Source: Treponemataceae bacterium (GTDB lineage Bacteria > Spirochaetota > Spirochaetia > Treponematales > Treponemataceae). Taken from it: DNA of 33,310 nt. The position numbers and the translations under genes were made by a program. The stretch spans positions 1 to 33,310 of the forward strand of contig JAKSTU010000027.1 of assembly GCA_024402435.1 (NCBI GenBank), written 5' to 3'. Positions 15,713-25,898 of this stretch are shown one piece after another (position 1 is the first letter of the stretch; each line of letters opens with the position of its first letter). A model generated the notes under the pieces. That model was not told the origin of the DNA. It ran no database searches and saw only the letters and a list, made by a program, of their open reading frames with translations.

Positions 15713-16858
15713 TCATTCCATGCTGTCCAAAGCCTGCAGCGCAATCTGATCATCCGGGTCAAACTCCAGAACTGCAGAAAAGAAGCGGCGGGCCGTTGAA
15801 ACATCACCTTCGTGCTGAGCAAGGATTCCCAGATTCGACATGATTTTCGTGTTTTCCGGCTCCAGTTCAAGAGCCTGCATCAGATATTTGCGGCTTTTGT
15901 CATAAAGTCCCAGTTCCATGCAGCAGATTGCAACTTCATTAAAAGTATCAGTATTGTTGCCGCCAAGATGAATTGCCTCCTCAAAGGCGGCTTTTGCATC
16001 TTCGTAGCGTTCCATTCGCCGGAGCCCCCAGCCCAACATGAACCAGGCGTTCCAAATTTCAGGATTCTTCTCTATAAATTCGCGGATTTTTTCCAGACCT
16101 TTCTGCTCTTCACCCATGGAAATAAAATCGTAAGCACTCTTGAAAAGTTCGTCATCAAGATTGCGTCTTGAAATATCTTCTACAATTTCTCTTGCGCGCT
16201 TTTTCTTGTACTGACCGCTTTCGCCCAGTTCTTCTTCCGTCATTCCGGATGTGAGAGAAAGATATGTTTCAAGGCATTCTTTTCCGCGGGAATAATTTCT
16301 CTGTTTAAGGTAGAAGAATGCAGCATTGAAAAAAGCATCCGGAATTGCAGGTTCAGCTTCCATTGCCAGCCTGTAATAGCGGTTGGCATCATCGTCATAA
16401 GCTTCTGCATCTTCCAGCAGTCCGGAACGTCTGTAGGATTCTGCCCGCTGGTCAAAAAACAGTGCAGTATTGAGCACAATTGCCATGTCTTCAGGATCAA
16501 GGCCCCGCAATGCTTCAAAAATCTCTTCCGCAATGTCATAATCTTCGTTCTTTGCCTTGAGAATTGCAGCCTCTGTCAGTTCCTTTTTAAGGTTCGGGCG
16601 GGCAGAATTGAGCACACTCCTGTAGTACTGAATGTGGGCATTGTCCTTGTCATAAGCGAGAACAGTAAGAATTCCCGCCAGAATCATTTCCTGAGTAAGC
16701 TCGGCAGGAGAAAAATCACGCTGAACAACTCCGTCTTTTATCTGCAGCTGAACAGGAAGCGGAATTGTTGTATCAATGTGCATTGCTTCTTTGGAAAGCG
16801 AAAAACCTTCCGGCAGATTGATGAACACAACGGAATCAAGAGGATTTACTGGATTCAT
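15713..16858 (-). CDS. TPR-repeat protein
   Basis: 381 residues, no signal peptide or transmembrane segment. Tetratricopeptide-like helix pairs are visible across about 95-210 (DYDIAEEIFEALRGLDPED; ANRYYRLAMEAEPAIPDAFF) and more regularly across about 250-380 (NAWFMLGWGLRRMERYEDA; GLYDKSRKYLMQALELEPEN; DVSTARRFFSAVLEFDPDD). The first 60 residues are not TPR and look like a small beta-rich domain. Expected role: protein-protein scaffold. AGAAGGA before ATG 16858 supports the start. It lies 26 bases downstream of the PilZ gene, likely in one transcript, which hints at a role in c-di-GMP signalling. Confidence 0.85.
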   Translation of the reverse strand: MNPVNPLDSVVFINLPEGFSLSKEAMHIDTTIPLPVQLQIKDGVVQRDFSPAELTQEMILAGILTVLAYDKDNAHIQYYRSVLNSARPNLKKELTEAAILKAKNEDYDIAEEIFEALRGLDPEDMAIVLNTALFFDQRAESYRRSGLLEDAEAYDDDANRYYRLAMEAEPAIPDAFFNAAFFYLKQRNYSRGKECLETYLSLTSGMTEEELGESGQYKKKRAREIVEDISRRNLDDELFKSAYDFISMGEEQKGLEKIREFIEKNPEIWNAWFMLGWGLRRMERYEDAKAAFEEAIHLGGNNTDTFNEVAICCMELGLYDKSRKYLMQALELEPENTKIMSNLGILAQHEGDVSTARRFFSAVLEFDPDDQIALQALDSME

Positions 16859-16884
16859 GAGAAATTCCTTCTAATGAAATATGA

Positions 16885-17889
16885 TTATTCAGCCTTGGGA
16901 GCCGGATTTGCAGAAGCTGTGTTCTGTGCAGGCGCAGCAGCGGGTGCTGAACCGGCGGGCTGTGCAGAAGCAGACTGAGCTGCGGCAGGCTGAGCGGCAG
17001 CCGGTTGGGCAGAAGCTGCTGGTTGGGCTGCTGCTGCAGACTGAACTGGAGCAGGCCCCATTGAAGAAACGGACATGCTCTGGTCAAGCTGCTTTTTGCG
17101 CACAGACGTTACATAGTTGTTTATGCGAAGTTTATATGCAATCGGAACTGATTTTTCATCATAACGGATTGAAAGGGCAACCAGGTCTTTGCGGCCCTGG
17201 ATTGAGTCCGCACTTACGATAACACCTTTTACACCGATAGGCTCGCGGGAATCTTCAAAATCAAAGCGGATTATGGCTTCTTTGTCTTTAAGGAACTGTG
17301 CAAGTCCCAGAAGAATAATCTTTGCTCCGGAAAAAGACATGTCGCGGATAATGCAGTGGCGGGGAACATTCTGAATGAAAACTACGGTTTCTTCTTTTAA
17401 AAGGCCCAGACGGCGTTTGGATTCTTCGTTGATCAGAATACGTTCTTCTTTGCGGCGGATTGCGTTGACATTTGCTTCAAGCAGTTTGCCCACGCTTTCA
17501 ATCAGGTCATCCGGCGGACGCTGGGTAAAATACAGAGTGATGATTGCCAGATCTGAAGAATTCATGTAGGGAGCAATGTTTGAAACACGGCTGCTTACGA
17601 AAAAACTGATCGGCTGGCCATCGGGAGAAATAAAGCAGAAACGGAGGCTGCATGTTGCATTTTCTTTTGAAAGCTGGGCATAAGCTCCGCCCTTTGTTCC
17701 GATGATGATGCGTGCCTGCATCAGAGAAGTTGAATTGATGATGCAGGGCCACTGAGCACCAGGGCACTTTACATAAATCTGACGCGGATCCACATTGAGT
17801 GTACTAATCACTTCTTTGGAAAAAGTTATCTCTGTGTCACGATAAACATCGTAGTAATGTGAAATTTGCTGACTAGTTGTAACACCCAT
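16885..17889 (-). CDS. PilZ-domain c-di-GMP effector with low-complexity tail
   Basis: 334 residues. An N-terminal domain (about 1-140) precedes a PilZ domain (about 144-265) with both c-di-GMP-binding elements: RxxxR at Arg146-Arg150 (RKEER) and DxSxxG at Asp183-Gly188 (DMSFSGAK). This two-domain build is known from spirochaete PilZ proteins. The last about 60 residues are almost only Ala, Pro, Gln and Ser in repeating AAQPA-like units. No signal peptide or membrane helix. There is no ribosome binding site; ATG 17889 is seven bases after TATAAT, so the message is predicted to start at the initiation codon. Followed by the TPR gene. Confidence 0.88.
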   Translation of the reverse strand: MGVTTSQQISHYYDVYRDTEITFSKEVISTLNVDPRQIYVKCPGAQWPCIINSTSLMQARIIIGTKGGAYAQLSKENATCSLRFCFISPDGQPISFFVSSRVSNIAPYMNSSDLAIITLYFTQRPPDDLIESVGKLLEANVNAIRRKEERILINEESKRRLGLLKEETVVFIQNVPRHCIIRDMSFSGAKIILLGLAQFLKDKEAIIRFDFEDSREPIGVKGVIVSADSIQGRKDLVALSIRYDEKSVPIAYKLRINNYVTSVRKKQLDQSMSVSSMGPAPVQSAAAAQPAASAQPAAAQPAAAQSASAQPAGSAPAAAPAQNTASANPAPKAE

Positions 17890-17896
17890 GGGAGAG

Positions 17897-17926
17897 ATTA
17901 TATATGCAAATTCGAGTAGAAGTCAA
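17897..17926 (-). promoter_or_regulatory. Sigma-70-like promoter of the PilZ-TPR operon
   Basis: TTGACT (17926-17921), 18-base spacer, TATAAT (17902-17897) on the minus strand. Seven bases separate the -10 box from the ATG; +1 falls on or one base before the A of the start codon. Confidence 0.75.
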
Positions 17927-18028
17927 TTAATCAAAAAACTCCATTCTTTCCACTTTTTTGTCATTTTCAGCAGATTGCAGATATTGTTTCCAGGTAGCAA
18001 AAAAGGCTGATATTTGCTAAAGTAAGCC

Positions 18029-19108
18029 ATGCTTTTAAAGAAACTGGAAGAAATGTCACACCGTTATGAAGAAGTGACTGAACTGATTCAAGATTCTCAA
18101 CTGATCAAAGACCAGAAGCGCTACAAAGATGTAATGCGCGAACATTCCCACCTTTCTGCCGTTATGGAAGCTTATGCGGAATACAAAGAAATTCTGCAGG
18201 GCATTGAGGATGCAAAAATCCTGATTACAGAAGAAGAAGACCACGACATGAAGGAAATGGCCCGCGAAGAATTGCGCGAGCTTGAAGAAAAACAGCCTGT
18301 TCTTGAAGACAAAATAAAAATGCTTCTTATTCCGCCTGATCCGCTGGAAGAAAAAAACATCATCATGGAAATACGAAGCGGTACCGGCGGTGACGAGGCC
18401 TCTCTCTTTGCTGCGGATCTTTTCCGCATGTACACACGTTATGCCGACATGAAAGGCTGGAAATACGAGATAATGGATACCAGCGAAAGTGAAGTCGGCG
18501 GTTACAAATCAATCAGTTTCAGTGTGAACGGAAAATATGTCTACGGTTCCATGCGCTATGAAAGCGGTGTTCACCGTGTTCAGCGTGTTCCCGAAACTGA
18601 AGCACAGGGCCGTGTACAGACTTCTGCAGTTACTGTAGCCGTTCTGCCCGAAGCAGAAGAAACTGATATTGAAATCAGACCTGAAGACGTGCGTGTTGAC
18701 GTAATGCGCGCAGGTGGTCCCGGCGGACAGTGCGTTAATACTACTGACTCAGCAGTCCGTCTTACACATATTCCTACAGGACTTGTAGTAATTCAACAGG
18801 ATCAGAAAAGTCAGCTGAAAAACAAAGAAAAAGCTTTCCGTGTTCTGCGCGCCAGACTTTTTGATCTTGAAGAAAGCAAGAAAAATGCGGAACGTGCCGC
18901 TGCAAGAAAAAGCATGGTAGGTTCCGGAGACCGCAGCGAACGCATCAGAACTTACAACTTTCCACAGAACCGGGTTACAGACCACCGCATCAACCTGACT
19001 TTGTACAAACTGGATCAGTTTGTTCAGGGTTACATGGACGAAATGATTGATGCACTCTGCATTTACGCAAAAGAGGAACAGCTTAAGGAAGCCAACAGCG
19101 CCAACTGA
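18029..19108 (+). CDS. prfA: Peptide chain release factor 1
   Basis: Recognises UAA and UAG and triggers peptide release. 359 residues, normal length. The tripeptide anticodon PxT appears as PET (188-190) in [10 protein letters not shown], and the catalytic loop is GGPGGQ with GGQ at 232-234. The residue seven positions after the Thr of PxT, a histidine in E. coli and Thermus RF1 (His193 in Thermus), is Gln197 here. The upstream sequence has only a poor ribosome binding site; TGATAT about 15 bases before ATG 18029 may be the -10 box. It is followed by prmC, whose product methylates the GGQ glutamine. Confidence 0.96.
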   Translation: MLLKKLEEMSHRYEEVTELIQDSQLIKDQKRYKDVMREHSHLSAVMEAYAEYKEILQGIEDAKILITEEEDHDMKEMAREELRELEEKQPVLEDKIKMLLIPPDPLEEKNIIMEIRSGTGGDEASLFAADLFRMYTRYADMKGWKYEIMDTSESEVGGYKSISFSVNGKYVYGSMRYESGVHRVQRVPETEAQGRVQTSAVTVAVLPEAEETDIEIRPEDVRVDVMRAGGPGGQCVNTTDSAVRLTHIPTGLVVIQQDQKSQLKNKEKAFRVLRARLFDLEESKKNAERAAARKSMVGSGDRSERIRTYNFPQNRVTDHRINLTLYKLDQFVQGYMDEMIDALCIYAKEEQLKEANSAN

Positions 19109-19135
19109 TCCGGATTTTTGAATCAGGATAAAATG

Positions 19136-20080
19136 ATGAATCAGATTTTATGCTTGAATGCGGGCTCTTCTGTACGAATGGCACAGAATGCGCTTTCTGC
19201 CCTTTTTGCCGCCGCGCCTGTTGAACCGGTAAGGCAGACTCCGCGTCTGGATGCAGACCTGCTTCTGTGTCATGTGCTGGAGACAGACCGGACTCATCTT
19301 CTGATAAACTTTGACCGTGTTCTGACAGAGCCGGAAATTTCCGTACTGAAAGAACTTGCAGAAAAACGGCTTACCGGCCTGCCCGTTGCCTACCTTGTGG
19401 GACACAAGGAATTTTTCGGCTTTGACTTTATTGTTACACCGGACGTGCTTATTCCCAAACCGGACACGGAACTGCTTGTAGAACATGCACTGGATTTTCT
19501 GCAGCCCCGCATCCGAAGCAAAGAATTTTCCGCCGGGAATCCGCTGTTTTTTGCCGACATCTGCACAGGAAGCGGCTGCATTGCAATTTCCGTACTCAAA
19601 TCCCTGAACTTGGATCCGGCAAAAAACATAAACTGTTTTGCCACTGACATTTCTGAAGCCGCGCTGGCCGTTGCGCGGAAAAACGCAGAATCCCTTGCTG
19701 CCGGCGGAATAAATTTTTTGCATGGAGATTTGGCAGCGCCACTTTTGCCCCGATACAAAGGCAAACTCCAGGCAGTCCTTTCAAATCCGCCTTATGTTCC
19801 CCGCGCCGTTGCCGAATCCCTTCTGCTTGACGGCCGAAGCGAACCCATGCTTGCACTGAACGGAGACGACGGCACCAGCACTGACGGGCTTGCGCTCATA
19901 AGAAGGCTTGTTCCGCAGGCTGAGGAACTGCTTGCTCCGGGAGGAATCTTTCTGCTTGAAACGGGAGAATACAACGCGGCAGATGCTGCAGTCCTTTTGG
20001 AGGCTGCCGGCTTTGATCATGTGGAAATTGCACAGGATCTTGCCGGAATGCCGCGTCTTGTAAAAGGAATCAAACCCTGA
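19136..20080 (+). CDS. prmC: Release factor glutamine methyltransferase
   Basis: Methylates the GGQ glutamine of release factors using SAM. 314 residues from ATG 19136, chosen because AGGA lies seven bases upstream; ATG 19133 is the alternative. An N-terminal helical domain carries VAYLVGHKEFFG and VLIPKPDTELLVEHAL, followed by the SAM site (DICTGSGCIAISVL) and catalytic NPPY at 217-220 (SNPPYVPR). It starts 27 bases after prfA, the usual pairing. Its stop is four bases from that of the convergent argB. Confidence 0.94.
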   Translation: MNQILCLNAGSSVRMAQNALSALFAAAPVEPVRQTPRLDADLLLCHVLETDRTHLLINFDRVLTEPEISVLKELAEKRLTGLPVAYLVGHKEFFGFDFIVTPDVLIPKPDTELLVEHALDFLQPRIRSKEFSAGNPLFFADICTGSGCIAISVLKSLNLDPAKNINCFATDISEAALAVARKNAESLAAGGINFLHGDLAAPLLPRYKGKLQAVLSNPPYVPRAVAESLLLDGRSEPMLALNGDDGTSTDGLALIRRLVPQAEELLAPGGIFLLETGEYNAADAAVLLEAAGFDHVEIAQDLAGMPRLVKGIKP

Positions 20081-20084
20081 TAAA

Positions 20085-20948
20085 TCAGTGGATCATTGTA
20101 CCGATGCCACGGTCACTGAACATTTCGATCAGCAGACTGTGAGGAACACGGCCGTCAATGATGTGAGTGCGTGGAACTCCGCCGTTGAGCGCTGTCTGGC
20201 AGCATTCAATTTTCGGAATCATTCCGCTTGAAATTACACCGGTTGCAATCATTGAAGGGATTGCAACACGGTCAATGCGTTTGATAAGGCTTGTAGGATC
20301 GTTTACATCACGGAGAACACCGGGAACGTTTGTAAGCTGTACGAACTTTTCTGCTTTGAGAGCCACTGCGATTTTTGCCGCGGCCGTATCAGCATTGATG
20401 TTGTAGTGATTGTCATCACCCTGTTCACCCATGGCTACAGTTGAAATTACCGGGATAAAATCCTGCTCAAGCAAAGATGTTATGATTTCAGGACGGACTT
20501 CTGTAACTTCGCCTACACAGCCGTAATCAATTCCGTCATTCTTGTCGATTTTTCTTGCACGGAGAAGACCGCTGTCAACGCCGCTCAATCCGACGGCATT
20601 TCCGCCGTTCTGCTGCAGAATGCTTACGATTTCTTTGTTCAGCTTGCCGGTAAGGACCATTTCTACAATTTCCATGGTCTCTTCGTCAGTGTAGCGCAAT
20701 CCGTTGATGAACTTGGACTCTTTGCCCACTTTTTTGAGCATATTGTTGATTTCGGGACCACCGCCGTGAACAAGCACAACACGGATACCGATTGTGCTGA
20801 GAAGAACAATGTCTTCCATGACGGCTTTTTTGAGTTCGTCATCAAGCATGGCGTTTCCGCCGTATTTTACAACAACAACTTTGCCCACCCATTTTTTGAA
20901 ATAAGGGAGAGCTTGAACCAAAACTTCTGACCAGTCAGTATTTGTCAT
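20085..20948 (-). CDS. argB: Acetylglutamate kinase
   Basis: Phosphorylates N-acetyl-L-glutamate, the second step of arginine synthesis. 287 residues of amino-acid-kinase fold: [10 protein letters not shown] (Lys28), [11 protein letters not shown] (Gly-rich loop at 61-64), [20 protein letters not shown] and [16 protein letters not shown] precedes ATG 20948. No other arginine gene is in the window, so this is an isolated argB whose pathway partners must lie elsewhere. It is divergent from eno across 185 bases; TTGACA is present on its strand at 21054-21049 but without a good -10 box. Confidence 0.95.
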   Translation of the reverse strand: MTNTDWSEVLVQALPYFKKWVGKVVVVKYGGNAMLDDELKKAVMEDIVLLSTIGIRVVLVHGGGPEINNMLKKVGKESKFINGLRYTDEETMEIVEMVLTGKLNKEIVSILQQNGGNAVGLSGVDSGLLRARKIDKNDGIDYGCVGEVTEVRPEIITSLLEQDFIPVISTVAMGEQGDDNHYNINADTAAAKIAVALKAEKFVQLTNVPGVLRDVNDPTSLIKRIDRVAIPSMIATGVISSGMIPKIECCQTALNGGVPRTHIIDGRVPHSLLIEMFSDRGIGTMIH

Positions 20949-21070
20949 TTGATTTTTCCTTGCCTTATCTTATCAGAATCAGGTTTGCGTGCATAGCGAT
21001 TAGAGAATGAAAGATTTGTTTTGCCCTTTTCCGAAGACAGAAAAGCACTGTCAAAAACACACTGGAATAA

Positions 21071-22414
<1,344 letters not shown>

Positions 22415-22456
22415 CTGCCGCCGGACTGCCTGATTGAATCAGCAGTCTGACAGTAC

Positions 22457-22505
22457 AAAGCCCGTCCTTTGCAGCAGATGCTGTGATGAACGGGCTTTTT
22501 TTGTT
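22457..22505 (+). terminator. Intrinsic terminator of eno
   Basis: AAAGCCCGT (22457-22465) pairs with ACGGGCTTT (22490-22498), with a smaller inner hairpin (CAGCA...CTG), and is followed by a T-run to about 22502. Confidence 0.85.
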
Positions 22506-22549
22506 TCTATGGCACATCTGTACCAGCCATGCTGATTTTTCCGGTTTGC

Positions 22550-22590
22550 AAGAAAAAAGCCTGACTCCTTAAGTTCAGGAATCAGGCTTT
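22550..22590 (-). terminator. Intrinsic terminator of the lipoprotein gene
   Basis: AAAGCCTGA (22556-22564) pairs with TCAGGCTTT (22582-22590). Read on the minus strand the stem is followed by a T-run (complement of the A-run at 22553-22558). It lies about 60 bases after the lipoprotein stop. Confidence 0.8.
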
Positions 22591-22652
22591 GAAAAGCGCA
22601 TGACAAATGGAACCGGCATGCCGGTCACACTTTACAAATCAGCTGTCTGCAA

Positions 22653-23741
22653 TTACTGGTTTTCCGTTCTGAACACTGTGTTGGGCACAACGTTTGAAAC
22701 CAGGCTGGGAGTTGAGAAAGTGTATCCCGGGAATTTATCCAATGAGTAGGACCAGTGGAACATTGCCCAGATATAATCCATGTTTGCGTTGCTTCCGACG
22801 CGGCCTACATAAGCATCAGAATATTCCGTGTAGTCATTCAAATCAATTGTAAATTCGATTGCTTTTTCTTCAGCACATGCATCAGTTTCTAAAACAGAAG
22901 CTTCTTCTCCGATAACACATCCCAAACTGTTGACAACAGCATAATCATCTACTTCTCCATAAGGTTTTGTTCCTTTGTCCTGCTCGTTCAAAATGAAAGA
23001 ATGTGTAAGGTTCTTTGCCATAGGAGGAATCATTTTGGAAATCTTGAGGACATGACCGTCAACAATTTCCAGATAATCAGCGGGATTGAAAGCAAGAGGC
23101 AAGTCTTCAACACAGCCCAGTCCGTTTTCAGGTTTTACGGAGAAATAAAGCTGTGCTTCCCAGTGTTTTGTATCAGTGATGCCCGTAGAGGCAAACTGAA
23201 CATGGAAGTATGCAGATTCACCTTTGATTACCAAGGGATAAACCACAGTCAATTTTCCGTCTTTAAGAGCCCCTGGTGCATCGTCTTTGGTTATACAGGT
23301 TGAGTTATAACCATTTCCGTCAACGTAAGCCAAACTCCAGAAATCAACTTCTGCAAAGCCCTCTGGTGCAGCAAATTCCAGCTGGAATCCGTCATCGTCA
23401 CTTGTAATCTTTACATTATCTGCAAATGCTTCAAGTTCTTCTTTGGAAGAAACAACATCAAATTCAGCCTCATTGTAAATACTTCCGTTGATTTCTTTTG
23501 TAACCTTGTAGAAAGAATGTCTGTCGAATTCAGGAATATCAGCCACAAATTTTTTGTTAAACTCGGGATTTTCAGGAGCTGTACTTCTGAAAGGAACAAC
23601 TTTTCCGCTTGAATCCTTGTTTCTGAAGTCAATATTTTTGGGTGTTCCAGGATTTTTCGGTTTTCCCCAGTTACATGATGTAACAGTCAGTGACAAAACA
23701 GCAAATGCAGCAATTGCCGTAATTTTCAAAATTTTTTTCAT
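22653..23741 (-). CDS. Putative lipoprotein of unknown function
   Basis: 362 residues from ATG 23741, chosen because AAGGAG sits six bases upstream; a longer frame to 23903 is rejected. The signal peptide ends in a lipobox (SLTVTSC, Cys23), followed by a Pro/Lys-rich spacer (NWGKPKNPGTPKN). The mature domain is beta-rich and acidic, with aromatic strands such as VDFWSLAYVDGNGY, SAYFHVQFASTG and HWEAQLYFSVKPENG. It has four to five cysteines. I recognise no family; the strand pattern suggests a sugar-binding-like or jelly-roll fold, which is a guess. It is divergent from the two-component system and separated by a palindrome, so it may be a target of that system. Confidence 0.75.
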   Translation of the reverse strand: MKKILKITAIAAFAVLSLTVTSCNWGKPKNPGTPKNIDFRNKDSSGKVVPFRSTAPENPEFNKKFVADIPEFDRHSFYKVTKEINGSIYNEAEFDVVSSKEELEAFADNVKITSDDDGFQLEFAAPEGFAEVDFWSLAYVDGNGYNSTCITKDDAPGALKDGKLTVVYPLVIKGESAYFHVQFASTGITDTKHWEAQLYFSVKPENGLGCVEDLPLAFNPADYLEIVDGHVLKISKMIPPMAKNLTHSFILNEQDKGTKPYGEVDDYAVVNSLGCVIGEEASVLETDACAEEKAIEFTIDLNDYTEYSDAYVGRVGSNANMDYIWAMFHWSYSLDKFPGYTFSTPSLVSNVVPNTVFRTENQ

Positions 23742-23761
23742 TGCTTTCTCCTTTAAAAACA

Positions 23762-23788
23762 CCGCGTTAGCGGCGAGCCATGGATGGC
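23762..23788. repeat. Two small hairpins in the lipoprotein leader
   Basis: CCGC-GTTA-GCGG (23762-23773) and GCCATGGATGGC (23777-23788). The second shares the CATGGATG core with the palindromes between ffh and purH. They lie about 20 bases upstream of the lipoprotein ATG, next to its ribosome binding site, in the likely 5' UTR. Confidence 0.45.
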
Positions 23789-23860
23789 ATGACATTTTTA
23801 TCACGCCTTTATTGTGCGGAAACTTTACTATCCAAAAAACATAATTGGTATACAAAAACG

Positions 23861-23875
23861 GTGATTGACAATCAC
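23861..23875. promoter_or_regulatory. Perfect 15-bp palindrome between lipoprotein and histidine kinase genes
   Basis: GTGATTG-A-CAATCAC. Its centre is about 70 bases upstream of the expected start of the kinase message and about 125 bases before the lipoprotein ATG. The size and placement fit a dimeric activator or NarL-type response regulator site. Confidence 0.5.
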
Positions 23876-23924
23876 AATTTTTGCCCGATTTTTCAGTTTT
23901 CATAGATTTTTATTTTCATGTGCT

Positions 23925-23930
23925 TATAAT
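23925..23930 (+). promoter_or_regulatory. -10 box of the two-component operon
   Basis: TATAAT at 23925-23930, seven bases before ATG 23938. The -35 region is not recognisable (ATAGAT at 17-base spacing), consistent with activator dependence. No ribosome binding site lies before the ATG. Confidence 0.55.
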
Positions 23931-23937
23931 CACAAAC

Positions 23938-25887
23938 ATGGACAACAGAACTGCAAAATTTTTCCTGAGTATCATTCTGTCATTATTTTTTTGGAATTTG
24001 TCTGCCACTGAATTATTCTTCCAATGCAAATATTCAGAAATTCCCTCTGATGCAAAAGGAACTTATTCCTGCGACGCCAAAGGAAACCTGCGTTACACTT
24101 CTCCGGACGGTGACTACATCGAATTATTGGTGACTCCGGATTTTCTTGACTCGGAAAACTATAAAATCAACAGAAATTTCGTGCCCAGAAACATTTACGA
24201 TCTGTACGGAAAAAAATTCTGGGATTTTGACGAAAAAGGGAATTTTTATTTTTTGTCCACACTGACTTATCTGATTTTTGACAAGCCGGATTCTTACGTT
24301 GATTATGAAACTGTGCGAGATCAGCTGGTTCTCTACAAATTCAATCCTGTGACTTTGTCTGTCACATACAAAGTGTTGAATCCGGGAACAACTGTATTTG
24401 ATTTTTGCGTCAGCAAAGACGGGAAACATGTTTTTGTTGACTGTCTGGAAGAATTTTCAGAAGACGGCAAAAAGGGATTGCACGAAATTCTTGCAATTCC
24501 GGCGGATTCTTCATCAAATCCGGAAAAACTTTTTCCATCAAAAGCCTTGCTTACATCATCCGAAAAAAACGTTTCGAGCATCTGTTTTGACGGCAACACA
24601 AATACTTTTTATTTTTCCTTGTCCGGAACCGGAGGGAACTCAGACTCCTGCAATGTTTTCGGCGCAAAACCTGAATTCAACGGCAATTACACGACAGAAA
24701 ATCTGTTCAATGTGAATTCTCAGTTCGTTTCTTCATGCAGGCTTTACGCAAACAATGAAGGATTATGGGGTGTTTCCCAATGTGCAGACGATGACAAATG
24801 TTCATCCCTTGTTCTTATTACTGACCCAAAAGGCGACACTGTAAAAAAACAGCCTGATGCACTTTCCCAGGTTCAGATTTTCGGAAACTGGTTTTATAAT
24901 CCGCGCATTATTGCCGAAAAAGATTTTCTGCTTTTCATAACTCCCGATAAATCCGATGTAATGCAGTTTTCTGAAGGCAGAATCCGCAATGTTTCAAATT
25001 ATCTTCCGGAAAAAATGAATTTTGAAAAAGATGATTTGTCCAACATTTCAAAAATCATTCAATGGGAAATTGAAGAAGAAAAAGGGAAAGGTTTGATTTC
25101 AATTGGATTTCTGTCAGTCTTTATCTGCATAATCGGAGTTCTTGTACTGATTGTTGTAATTCTTCTGTTATGGATCGGTCATCTTTCAAACAAAAGCAAT
25201 CAGCTCAAGAAAGACAAAAAATTCATCTTCGGAATTCAGGAAGCTGAAAGGGGAAAAATCAGCAGGGACATTCACGATTCCATTATACAGGACATACGTT
25301 CAATCAGACTGAAAACTGAACTGCTGAAAACGGATGAAGAAACTGAAGCAACAAAAAACGATGTTATCCGGCTTGCAACTGACTGCGTGATAAAACTCAG
25401 AAACATCTGCTATAACCTTACGCCTGCAGAACTTACGACCCACGAAGACGGAAACAACGCACAGATTGAGCTGGTATCAATCATTCAGTCCATTGTCCTT
25501 CAGTTTATTGAACGGACTCATGTTCCGTGCAAAGTCAAAATTGATGAAAATTTCACCTACCCTGTATTGGACAAAGAAACAAGTCAGAATCTTTTCCGCA
25601 TTATTCAGGAAGCTTTGACGAATATTGAAAAACATTCCTATGCAACTGACTGTCAGATTTGGATACGGAACAGCAATATGGAAGAAAAAACGGGAATGGC
25701 CGTTTTTATTTCTGATGACGGAATCGGCTGCGACCTCAAATCTGTCCGGAAAAACCGCAGCAAAATACATTTCGGACTGCAGAACATCATTGAACGGGCA
25801 AAACTGATAGGAGCCACGGTGGATTTTCAGAGTGAGCCGGGTCACGGATTTGAAATTTCAATCAGGATTCAGACCGACAAAAATTAA
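23938..25887 (+). CDS. Sensor histidine kinase, HisKA_3 (NarL/DesK-like) class
   Basis: 649 residues from ATG 23938; an in-frame TTG at 23881 is rejected because it precedes the promoter. A signal peptide (about 1-23) leads to an extracytoplasmic domain of about 360 residues with recurring strand motifs (WDFDEKGNFYFLS, FDFCVSKDGKHVFVD, SICFDGNTNTFYFSLSG) that look like beta-propeller blades. One transmembrane helix lies at about 387-415. The cytoplasmic part has the HisKA_3 H-box ERGKISRDIHDSIIQDI (His446) and an HATPase_c domain with N-box QEALTNIEKHS (Asn562), DDGIGCD and GHGFEIS. It is followed 11 bases later by its response regulator. The sequence is richer in A and T than neighbouring genes. 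Confidence 0.88.
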   Translation: MDNRTAKFFLSIILSLFFWNLSATELFFQCKYSEIPSDAKGTYSCDAKGNLRYTSPDGDYIELLVTPDFLDSENYKINRNFVPRNIYDLYGKKFWDFDEKGNFYFLSTLTYLIFDKPDSYVDYETVRDQLVLYKFNPVTLSVTYKVLNPGTTVFDFCVSKDGKHVFVDCLEEFSEDGKKGLHEILAIPADSSSNPEKLFPSKALLTSSEKNVSSICFDGNTNTFYFSLSGTGGNSDSCNVFGAKPEFNGNYTTENLFNVNSQFVSSCRLYANNEGLWGVSQCADDDKCSSLVLITDPKGDTVKKQPDALSQVQIFGNWFYNPRIIAEKDFLLFITPDKSDVMQFSEGRIRNVSNYLPEKMNFEKDDLSNISKIIQWEIEEEKGKGLISIGFLSVFICIIGVLVLIVVILLLWIGHLSNKSNQLKKDKKFIFGIQEAERGKISRDIHDSIIQDIRSIRLKTELLKTDEETEATKNDVIRLATDCVIKLRNICYNLTPAELTTHEDGNNAQIELVSIIQSIVLQFIERTHVPCKVKIDENFTYPVLDKETSQNLFRIIQEALTNIEKHSYATDCQIWIRNSNMEEKTGMAVFISDDGIGCDLKSVRKNRSKIHFGLQNIIERAKLIGATVDFQSEPGHGFEISIRIQTDKN

Positions 25888-25898
25888 AGGAAGTCATT

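Noticed and set aside
21049..21054. TTGACA on the minus strand as the argB -35 box
   Set aside because: No acceptable -10 box occurs 15-19 bases downstream (GAAAAG at 17).
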